The position numbers and the translations under genes were made by a program. From NCBI GenBank assembly GCA_937885345.1, contig CAKZZH010000080.1:1-11387 (forward strand): a DNA stretch of 11,387 bases, in the 5' to 3' direction. The DNA is from an uncultured Lachnospiraceae bacterium. GTDB lineage: Bacteria; Bacillota; Clostridia; Lachnospirales; Lachnospiraceae. Positions 5,307 to 11,387 of this stretch are shown here, in pieces (positions within the stretch are counted from its first letter, which is position 1; each line of letters opens with the position of its first letter). Under the pieces are notes generated by a model. It was given only the letters and a program-made list of their open reading frames with translations, was not told the origin of the DNA and did not search any database.

Positions 5307-6884
5307 TCAGCCCTTATACCTGAAGGTATGTTTGCCGAAAACATATATAACGGTCGCGGAAAGCGACAGAATAACAGCAAGCAAAATGCCGATAACAAGG
5401 GCGAAATCAACAGCTCTGGCATCTATGTTCATGCACAGGAAGCTGATAAGAAGCACTGCCGCATACATTATAAAATACACCGGCGAGTCCATTCTGCCCT
5501 TCTCGTCAAAAGGCCTTATAAGAAAATAAAGTGTAAGATTAACAACACTGAACAAAACGCTCAGCATAATAATGGATACACATATTGAAATAACGGTTCT
5601 GAGGCTTGATGTGTTATTGGTCAGATAACCAAGGAAGCCGTAGCCTACGGCCAGCAGCAGCGCAGGTATGATATCTATGACCGTAAGATATACAAGCCTT
5701 ACGAAATAGTTCTCTGCGATCGCATACTTATCCCTGTAATAAGCGGTTCTGAGCATAAAACGGTCACATTGCACATACATCTCCCTGCATATGGTAAAAC
5801 CATTGGAAAATACCATCATTACAAGAAGAAGCACAGGCATTGAGTATGAGATTATTTTATATATCAAAGCTCCCTGGCCAAATGCTTTGGCAATAAAACC
5901 GACACCGATCACAGCGGCAACGCTGACTACTCTGATCGCCACATTACTGACGATCTTACGGGAATTGCGTCTGAAGAAAACCGAATTGAGAAGCCACCAA
6001 CCGCGCTTATTCCTGGGCGAATCATAAGCCATTCTCGGCATATCCTCGTTGGAATCGCCCTCATCATACATCTTTATAAGAAGACTCCTTGAATTAACGG
6101 AATAAACGATCGGTGAATAATTATTGTAATTCCACACGAAATACAGGAAGAACGAAGCCGCCGTAAGTATTACCACCAGCCACATCGTGCTGAATATTAT
6201 ATTGTACGCTGCAGGCACATATCCTCTTACGTACGGTATAAAATAAGCCAAAAACAGCGTTACAAGGCTGATCACGATCGTGCCGCCCTTAACTTCCATA
6301 AAAGGGATCCCGAAACTGCTGAAGAAAAGAATATTGATAGCCTCACCGATATAACGCGAAAGCACAATGATCACAGCGATATAGAAAGCCTTAAAAGGCA
6401 TCATTCCAAACATACTGATGGCCGCCGTATACGCAACAAGTTCGAGAACGGAGCGTCTCAGCATACGATAGCGCATATACTTCTTCGGTCTCATCTTTAC
6501 CTGTCTCAACATAAAATAAGACTCTTCACTCGCATCGAAAATCGTCGTATTCAGCACCGAACCGCAGAACGCACTGGTCACTATCGCAAAGTAAACAAAG
6601 CAGTTGTCAAGTCCGAAGCCCAGACTTCCTGCCGGCATAAACTTTGAGAAAAGCATATAAGGCATAAACAAAAAAATAGCCACATATATAAGCTTCTTGA
6701 TGATCTCATATATAAAAGTTCCGATAATACCGATTATTGCGGCAACTCTGCGTGATTTCGGTCCCATATATCTGCATCCGTTGCCGTATTTACGGTTGAG
6801 TAAAGGGATCTTACCGACTATTAGCCACACAAGATTGGCCAGCGATATATATTCATATTTGAAGCCTTCCATAAACCTGCTCAC
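5307..6884 (-). CDS. polytopic membrane protein, probable permease of an ABC exporter
   Basis: This is a 525-residue integral membrane protein with about ten or more hydrophobic segments. They form an N-terminal bundle (about 48-250), a charged cytoplasmic-looking loop (about 255-312, with EGDSNEDMPRM and NKRGWW) and a second bundle (about 315-520). The start is GTG: it overlaps the ATPase stop as GTGA, and GGAGG lies 7 nt upstream, so translation is coupled and the two proteins very likely form one transporter. No precise family could be assigned. Size and arrangement fit exporters of the ABC-2/Skf type rather than an importer, and no binding protein lies beside it. Substrate is unknown; a peptide or lipid-like compound is inferred from the neighbouring CPBP protease. 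No strong terminator follows the stop. Confidence 0.85.
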   Translation of the reverse strand: MSRFMEGFKYEYISLANLVWLIVGKIPLLNRKYGNGCRYMGPKSRRVAAIIGIIGTFIYEIIKKLIYVAIFLFMPYMLFSKFMPAGSLGFGLDNCFVYFAIVTSAFCGSVLNTTIFDASEESYFMLRQVKMRPKKYMRYRMLRRSVLELVAYTAAISMFGMMPFKAFYIAVIIVLSRYIGEAINILFFSSFGIPFMEVKGGTIVISLVTLFLAYFIPYVRGYVPAAYNIIFSTMWLVVILTAASFFLYFVWNYNNYSPIVYSVNSRSLLIKMYDEGDSNEDMPRMAYDSPRNKRGWWLLNSVFFRRNSRKIVSNVAIRVVSVAAVIGVGFIAKAFGQGALIYKIISYSMPVLLLVMMVFSNGFTICREMYVQCDRFMLRTAYYRDKYAIAENYFVRLVYLTVIDIIPALLLAVGYGFLGYLTNNTSSLRTVISICVSIIMLSVLFSVVNLTLYFLIRPFDEKGRMDSPVYFIMYAAVLLISFLCMNIDARAVDFALVIGILLAVILSLSATVIYVFGKHTFRYKG

Positions 6885-7558
6885 GCCAAATCCTCCGCGC
6901 TTATAATCCTTATACTCTCAGTGTTTTCGTGACTGAGTGATGTAAGCTTGCCCTTGTTGAGATACAGAAAATCCGTACAAACCCTGTTGATCTGGCTGAT
7001 CTCAGGGGCTGTTACGATTATGATATGATTCTCTTTAAGTCTGTCGATAACCTCTTCGACAAGATTGTCCATGTCCTCATCAGCCTTATCAAAAGGCTCA
7101 TCAAGAAGAAGCACTCTCGGGCCGGAGATCAGGTTGATCACAAGCTGAAGCTGTCTCTTCACATCATCCGTATAAAATCTAAGAAGTTCATCGTACTCAT
7201 CGGCCCCCACACCCGCAAGCGCAAGATACTCATTCTCATCGAGGTCGCCTCTGCCGTGAACATCCATATAATATCTGACAAATTCTCTTCCGCTCATAAA
7301 ATCCGGAAGTATCGGTATATCAAAAGTCAGTTCCACATCATTATATCCGGGAACGTGATCGCCTCTCTCATCCGAAAGTATGATCTCACCGTCATCATAG
7401 GAAAGGTCGCCGGTTATGCAGCGAAGGAATGCTGTTTTGCCGCTCTTTCTGCTGCCTAAGATCCCGTAGATCCTTCCTTCTTCGAATGTGTATGAAATCC
7501 TGTCAAGCAAGGTCTTTTTCTCAAAACTTCTTGTAAGGTCCCTGACTATTAATCTCAA
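6881..7558 (-). CDS. ABC transporter ATPase with degenerate signature and switch motifs
   Basis: This is an ATP-binding subunit of about 225 residues, the likely partner of the membrane protein that overlaps its stop. Numbered from the TTG at 7558, Walker A is GSRKSGKTA (35-43) and Walker B is RVLLLDEPF (148-156), with the catalytic Glu present. The LSGGQ signature is replaced by FYTDDVKR (128-135). The switch histidine is missing: VTAPE (182-186) stands where THD/E is usual. The Q-loop glutamine is not obvious. I chose the TTG start because GGAGG lies exactly 8 nt upstream. A further in-frame TTG at 7579 would add seven residues but has no ribosome-binding site. The fold is plainly ABC, but ATP hydrolysis may be weak or asymmetric. 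It follows the CPBP gene closely, with its ribosome-binding site in the short gap. Confidence 0.88.
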   Translation of the reverse strand: MRLIVRDLTRSFEKKTLLDRISYTFEEGRIYGILGSRKSGKTAFLRCITGDLSYDDGEIILSDERGDHVPGYNDVELTFDIPILPDFMSGREFVRYYMDVHGRGDLDENEYLALAGVGADEYDELLRFYTDDVKRQLQLVINLISGPRVLLLDEPFDKADEDMDNLVEEVIDRLKENHIIIVTAPEISQINRVCTDFLYLNKGKLTSLSHENTESIRIISAEDLA

Positions 7559-7597
7559 TGTTTCATCCTCCGTAATCAATAATGCGATCAGCGCTGC

Positions 7598-8554
7598 CTA
7601 ATTCTCCTGCTCGTATGTAGGCGTTACGATCTCGCGCCTGTTAACAAATCTGTCTACAAGTTTTAAAGCTACAAAGGTAATCGCAAGCTCCACAACCGCA
7701 ACAAGCATCACTGTGCCTATAGGAGCCTCTATCTTCGGCATATACAAAGTAACCGCAACCGCTATAATGTTGGCTCCGGCATGTGCGATTATCGGAGCGA
7801 TTATAGTCTTGAATTTCTCGTATATATACGAGAATATCGAGCCAAGAAGAAAAGCATATATAAACTGCACCAGATTGCCGTGCACTATTCCGAACAGAAG
7901 CGAACCAAAGATCATCGAAGCGATAATACCGAATCTGTTTCTGAGCCGCTTGTATATAAGCCCCCGAAACAAAAGTTCTTCCGTGATAGGAGCCAGAACG
8001 CCCGAAGCCAAGAATATAACCACGGGATGAGCGGAATAAGTTGTAGTTGCTACCTCCTGATAACTCTCGGATACTCTGGTAAGACCGGTAAGCTCTATAA
8101 GATTATTAAAGCCAAGCGCCGCAGCAAAAGCCGCAACAGGCACGATAGCGAGCCATGCTTTGTTGTAAGGGCCGTACTCCTTATGTCTCTTATATACTTT
8201 ATCAAGCGCGATATCCTTCCTGAAGAACAAGATCATCAGAGGTATGCAGATAATATATCTGATCCCGGCAATGTACTGTCCGTACTGACTCACAAAAGCC
8301 TGTGTATCATTCATTACCTTCGTCATAAAATCCTCATAGGCCACGGAAAAAGCATCCGTAGAGGATGTTGCTGCCGTTATCGCATTAATATACGAATCGT
8401 ATTCACCGCCCATTATTTTAGCGCCGAAAATAAAGAATACAAAAACAAATTCAACGATAAGCTCTACGCCGATGTATATAAGCAAGGGGTATATGATCCT
8501 CCACATAAAACGGCCGTTGGATTCGGTAGGTATAAAATCTTTATCTGTCTGCAT
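7598..8554 (-). CDS. CPBP family (CAAX/Abi-type) intramembrane metalloprotease
   Basis: This 318-residue membrane protein has the three CPBP motifs. EELLFRG carries E192, E193 and R197; FGIVHGN carries H225; and IIAHAGAN carries H258 and N262. All proposed metal/catalytic residues are intact. An N-terminal membrane segment (about 20-43), an extracytoplasmic loop rich in Ser/Thr (about 50-92) and further membrane segments precede the catalytic bundle. Family members process prenylated or peptide substrates, act in bacteriocin self-immunity, or activate peptides. The ATG overlaps the mrp stop by one base (TAATG), with GGAG 8 nt upstream, so it is cotranslated with mrp. Its position directly before the ABC pair suggests a joint role in peptide maturation, export or immunity; that is inference. 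Confidence 0.93.
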   Translation of the reverse strand: MQTDKDFIPTESNGRFMWRIIYPLLIYIGVELIVEFVFVFFIFGAKIMGGEYDSYINAITAATSSTDAFSVAYEDFMTKVMNDTQAFVSQYGQYIAGIRYIICIPLMILFFRKDIALDKVYKRHKEYGPYNKAWLAIVPVAAFAAALGFNNLIELTGLTRVSESYQEVATTTYSAHPVVIFLASGVLAPITEELLFRGLIYKRLRNRFGIIASMIFGSLLFGIVHGNLVQFIYAFLLGSIFSYIYEKFKTIIAPIIAHAGANIIAVAVTLYMPKIEAPIGTVMLVAVVELAITFVALKLVDRFVNRREIVTPTYEQEN

Positions 8555-9324
8555 TACTCATTCTCCAAATCAAATACTATATCTGCCTCGCTTATTCTCC
8601 CCTCATCGGAAAGCCTCGCAAGAGCGGGGTCGATCGGAAGACGCCCGATAACCTTGCAGCCGATCGTCCCTGCAAGTTCATCCGCTTTACTCTCACCGAA
8701 TATATAATGTTCACTGCCGCAGTCCGGACATTTGTAATAGCTGTAATTCTCAACAAGTCCCAGAACCGGTATGTGAAGCTTATTTGCCATGTCATATGCT
8801 TTGGTTACGATCATCGAAACGAGCTGCTGTGGTGAGGAAACGATAACAACGCCGTCGATCGGAAGCGACTGATATACTGTAAGCGGGACATCACCCGTTC
8901 CGGGAGGCATATCGATAAAAAGCACATCCAGATCTCCCCAGTACACATCGCTCCAGAACTGCTTAACGGCTCCGGCGATAACGGGACCCCTGTAAATAAC
9001 AGCTTCCGTCTCATCATCAAGAAGGAGATTCATGGATACGACTTTGATCCCTTCGCTTGTAACGCAGGGAATGAGGCCATACTGACCGGCTTTTAATCTA
9101 TCCTTAAGGCCGAAGATCCTTGGGATTGAAGGGCCTGTGATATCTGCATCCATTATTCCGACCTTAAGCCCCTTCCTCGCAAATTGCTGCGCAAGAAGCG
9201 CCGTAACTGTGGACTTACCGACGCCGCCCTTACCGCTGACGACACCGATAACACGCCCTATACTGCTGCTCTCGTTCAGTTTATGTGCAAAAGGCACCGG
9301 TCTTTTAACTCTTTCATTTGACAT
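8554..9324 (-). CDS. mrp: Mrp/NBP35 (ApbC) family Fe-S carrier-type P-loop ATPase
   Basis: This cytoplasmic ATPase belongs to the Mrp/ApbC family, which binds and transfers [4Fe-4S] clusters to apoproteins as a homodimer. It has the deviant Walker A SGKGGVGKST (30-39), MDADITGPSIPRIFG (58-72), FIDMPPGTGDVPLT (136-149), SSPQQLVS (163-170), and the C-terminal CPDC (199-202) thought to bridge the cluster between subunits. I prefer the ATG at 9324 (256 residues) because AAAGGTAGG lies just upstream and the family similarity (RPVPFAHKLNESSSIGRVIG) starts there. An in-frame ATG at 9399 would add 25 residues but has no Shine-Dalgarno and matches no family feature. The cysteine-rich N-terminus of many clostridial homologues is absent. 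The oxidoreductase and ferredoxin subunits at the other end of the window are possible clients, as are any Fe-S proteins of the cell. Confidence 0.94.
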   Translation of the reverse strand: MSNERVKRPVPFAHKLNESSSIGRVIGVVSGKGGVGKSTVTALLAQQFARKGLKVGIMDADITGPSIPRIFGLKDRLKAGQYGLIPCVTSEGIKVVSMNLLLDDETEAVIYRGPVIAGAVKQFWSDVYWGDLDVLFIDMPPGTGDVPLTVYQSLPIDGVVIVSSPQQLVSMIVTKAYDMANKLHIPVLGLVENYSYYKCPDCGSEHYIFGESKADELAGTIGCKVIGRLPIDPALARLSDEGRISEADIVFDLENE

Positions 9325-9414
9325 TATTCTGCCTACCTTTACGTATAATTCCGAACCGGGCGTAACAAGGAGGCGATCTGCGCCATCCTCAAAGCTCATA
9401 TAAACGACTAATTA

Positions 9415-10038
9415 TTATAACATTAAAAGGCTTTCTATATCAAGCCTTGTCAGTTCAAAATCCTTTTCATCTCCCGATGCTCCGGTCATATAGATACTCT
9501 CATCCACCGGCAAAGTAAGAAGCTTGAAGTCTTCCTTGTATATCTGCCTGATATCTCTGAATACGCCCTCTCCGGTGAGCTTACTGATCGCTTCCTTGAT
9601 CGTCCAGAGTCTGATAAATCTGCGTGCCCTCTCATCTTCGCCTGCGCTGTTTATTTCGGCCGTTTCTTCGGCTGTGCATATTTTATCGATAATGCTGTTA
9701 TAATTGCCTCTGATATCCTGAATGTCGATGCCAACCTCATCTTTGCCGAATATGCAGGCCACGCCGCCCCTGCAATGGCTTATATTAAAATGCACATCTG
9801 CCCTTCCGTCTATATAAGGCTTAAGTGACTCAGCCTCCGTAAATTCGGGGAGATCGTCATATCCGCAGTAATTTCTGTAACCATATAAAAACAAGATATA
9901 TCCCAGAGTACAGGTAATGCGCCCTTCTCTGTGGATATATCTTTGTGCTTTGGCAAGCCGGCCCTCGGGAAGCTTATTCATAAGCCTCTCAAGAACCTCG
10001 TCGCTTATATCTTCAAATCCTGTTAAATAATATATCAT
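9415..10038 (-). CDS. Sfp-type 4'-phosphopantetheinyl transferase
   Basis: This 207-residue enzyme would move the phosphopantetheine arm of CoA onto a serine of an acyl- or peptidyl-carrier protein. Family motifs are present in order: FNISH (84-88, substrate histidine region), EVGIDIQ (101-107, with the Mg-binding Asp105), an EE pair at 124-125, and RLWTIKEAISKLTGEG (143-158, with E149 and K153). Length is typical of Sfp/Gsp-like enzymes and clearly longer than AcpS. GAGG lies 10 nt before the ATG. It sits between the thiamine-precursor transporter and mrp with short gaps. No carrier protein, NRPS or PKS gene is in the window, so its target is unknown and probably encoded elsewhere. Confidence 0.92.
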   Translation of the reverse strand: MIYYLTGFEDISDEVLERLMNKLPEGRLAKAQRYIHREGRITCTLGYILFLYGYRNYCGYDDLPEFTEAESLKPYIDGRADVHFNISHCRGGVACIFGKDEVGIDIQDIRGNYNSIIDKICTAEETAEINSAGEDERARRFIRLWTIKEAISKLTGEGVFRDIRQIYKEDFKLLTLPVDESIYMTGASGDEKDFELTRLDIESLLML

Positions 10039-10054
10039 TGAAATACAGCCTCAG

Positions 10055-10792
10055 CTATTTGATCTCAGACAATATCTCTCTCTTGTACGATAAGAAGCTG
10101 TCCTTAAGAAGAAGTCCTTCGCATCTTACATCTGCCGGATCTATGCATATTTCCTTAAGTATTCGTCCGGGCCTCTCACCCAGCACATAAATCCGGTCCG
10201 ACAAAAGGATCGCCTCATCGATATCATGTGTGATAAAAAGAGTTGAAAGCTTGATCCGTCGCATGACCCCGATATACCACTCATGCAGATGTGATTTGGT
10301 AATGGCATCAAGCGCAGAAAAAGGTTCATCAAGAAGCTCTGCTCTCCCGGACATCATATATGTCCTAAGGAGCGCCGCTCTCTGCCTCATACCGCCGCTA
10401 AGCTGAGCAGGATACAGTTTCTCGCAGCCGTTAAGCCCGAACACACTAAAGTATTCCTTTGCTTTCTCTCTCGCCTGCTTCCTCTTCATACCACTGATCA
10501 TAAGCGGCATTGCAACATTATCTATAATGGTCCTGTAAGGAAGAAGCAGGTCCTTCTGAAGCATATAGCTGACATAGCCGGTCCTGCCGGTTATGTCCTC
10601 ATCATCCAGCAAAACCCTTCCCTCATCCGGCTTTATAAGACCCGCTATTACGTTAAATAGTGTTGTCTTGCCGCTTCCGGACAATCCGAGTATGCTGACG
10701 AGTTCGCCCGCGTTAAGCTCGATATCGATGTTCTCAAGTATTTTATTACCGTCAAAACTTACAGAGATATTCTCTGCTTTCAATAATGCCAT
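10055..10792 (-). CDS. thiZ: ABC importer ATPase, ThiZ-like (pyrimidine/thiamine-precursor uptake)
   Basis: This is a 245-residue ATPase of the nitrate/taurine/pyrimidine importer class. All motifs are intact: Walker A GLSGSGKTT (36-44), Q-loop Q79, signature LSGGMRQR (131-138), Walker B ending in ELLDEPF (152-158), D-loop SALD (159-162) and switch H189 in FITHD. GGAG lies 6 nt before the ATG. It follows the substrate-binding protein gene by 11 nt, so the two belong to one importer. The permease is not between or after them and presumably lies beyond the window edge. The ThiZ name rests on the neighbour's similarity; the ATPase alone would only say NitT/TauT-type. The segment before the Walker B Asp (SGRAE) is more polar than usual. 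Confidence 0.88.
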   Translation of the reverse strand: MALLKAENISVSFDGNKILENIDIELNAGELVSILGLSGSGKTTLFNVIAGLIKPDEGRVLLDDEDITGRTGYVSYMLQKDLLLPYRTIIDNVAMPLMISGMKRKQAREKAKEYFSVFGLNGCEKLYPAQLSGGMRQRAALLRTYMMSGRAELLDEPFSALDAITKSHLHEWYIGVMRRIKLSTLFITHDIDEAILLSDRIYVLGERPGRILKEICIDPADVRCEGLLLKDSFLSYKREILSEIK

Positions 10793-10803
10793 CTATTTCT
10801 CCG

Positions 10804-11387
10804 TTAGTCAATGAATTCATTGGTAAAGCCGAAGCCCGCGGGTATCTCATACTCGCAAAGTCCGTTCTCATATACCCATGTGTAAAATGCGTCCCATCTC
10901 TCCTGATCGAAAACGCCCCACTTATCGGCATCTGCCTGATATCTTGTGGCAAGCCAGTTCTGTGAAGCGATGCAGATTTCCTCATCAAGTCCTTCATTAA
11001 GCTTCACAAGGATCTTAGCAGACTCCTCGGGATTCGCGATAGCATATTCATAGCCCTTCTGAGTTGCCTTTACAAAAGCCTCAACAGTCTCGGGGTCCTC
11101 CTCGATAAGCTTATTGTTGGCAATGATGACAGGGCTGTAATTATCCAGTTCCTCGCCGTAATCACTGAAATAGAAGAAATTGGTCTCAAGTCCTTCAAGC
11201 TCGGTCTTAACGCCGTCCCAAGCATAGTAGATCCATACGGAATCAATGTCGGTATTAAGCGCTGCGACTATATCATATACGGATGTCGAGATAAGATTTA
11301 CATCCGCAAAATCCGCTCCGTCGTCCTTCATGATCTTGGCGATCATAGCCTGCTCAATGGGAAGATCCCATGTTGCATAGCTGTGTC
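10804..11387 (-). CDS. thiY: ThiY-like (THI5/NMT1 family) substrate-binding protein, 5' end beyond the window
   Basis: The C-terminal 193 residues of an ABC substrate-binding protein are present; the open frame continues unbroken to the window edge, so the signal peptide and N-terminal lobe are missing. Visible family features are the TWDLPIEQAMIAKIM segment, DSVWIYYAWDGVKTEL, a DYGEELDNYSPVIIANNKLI stretch, a long helical region with KATQKGYEYAIANPEESA, and the GFTNEFI ending. These match binding proteins for formylaminopyrimidine/HMP-type thiamine precursors (ThiY) better than taurine or nitrate binders. The coding stop lies 11 nt before the ATPase start. A thiamine riboswitch might be expected upstream of the operon, outside the window. 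Related ligands such as riboflavin precursors cannot be excluded. Confidence 0.87.
   Translation of the reverse strand, partial: HSYATWDLPIEQAMIAKIMKDDGADFADVNLISTSVYDIVAALNTDIDSVWIYYAWDGVKTELEGLETNFFYFSDYGEELDNYSPVIIANNKLIEEDPETVEAFVKATQKGYEYAIANPEESAKILVKLNEGLDEEICIASQNWLATRYQADADKWGVFDQERWDAFYTWVYENGLCEYEIPAGFGFTNEFID

Noticed and set aside
7781..8707. Plus-strand open frame of 308 codons opposite the CPBP protease gene
   Set aside because: The minus-strand frame has all CPBP motifs and proper ribosome-binding sites. The antisense frame reads as a basic, Ser/Arg/Tyr-rich shadow with no domain and spans into the mrp gene.
9415..10038. Evidence for an NRPS/PKS natural-product cluster from the PPTase
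   Set aside because: No carrier, adenylation, condensation or ketosynthase domain is encoded in the window. An Sfp-type transferase alone does not indicate such a cluster.

Overview
The window looks like chromosome from an anaerobic Firmicute, most likely Lachnospiraceae (Butyrivibrio/Roseburia-like Clostridia). This is inferred from the strong Shine-Dalgarno sites (AGGAGG/GGAGG), the moderate GC, a four-subunit ferredoxin-linked 2-oxoacid oxidoreductase, a short clostridial-type Mrp ATPase and a Gram-positive type surface protein. The genus cannot be fixed from the sequence alone. Every supported gene is on the minus strand, so the order of transcription runs from high to low coordinates. 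I see no transposase, integrase, CRISPR array or phage gene.

Region 1 (11387 to 5307) is a tightly packed run of seven genes with gaps or overlaps of at most about 90 nt and no visible internal terminator. In order they are: a ThiY-like pyrimidine (thiamine precursor) substrate-binding protein cut by the window edge, its ThiZ-like ATPase, an Sfp-type 4'-phosphopantetheinyl transferase, an Mrp/NBP35 Fe-S carrier-type ATPase, a CPBP (CAAX-like) membrane protease, and an ABC ATPase translationally coupled to a 525-residue polytopic membrane protein. The last three genes have the same order as skfC-skfE-skfF of the Bacillus sporulation-killing-factor locus, and the ATPase has a degenerate signature motif and no switch histidine.

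Region 2 (5306 to 4231) is a single-gene unit. It has a good sigma-A-like promoter preceded by two phased direct repeats, an AT-rich leader of about 108 nt, a 243-residue secreted protein with a signal peptide, a beta-rich domain, a Thr/Asp-rich linker and a C-terminal membrane anchor, and then a strong intrinsic terminator.

Region 3 (4220 to 158) is the porCDAB operon (pyruvate or related 2-oxoacid:ferredoxin oxidoreductase), with its own promoter and a small leader hairpin. It is followed 27 nt later by a gene for a degenerate, N-terminally shortened CbiE/CbiT-like (cobalamin methyltransferase-like) protein. That linkage of a worn-down corrinoid methyltransferase fold to a ferredoxin oxidoreductase is the most unusual feature of the window.

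Region 4 (126 to 1) is a near-consensus promoter driving a tRNA-Val(TAC) gene that continues past the window edge.
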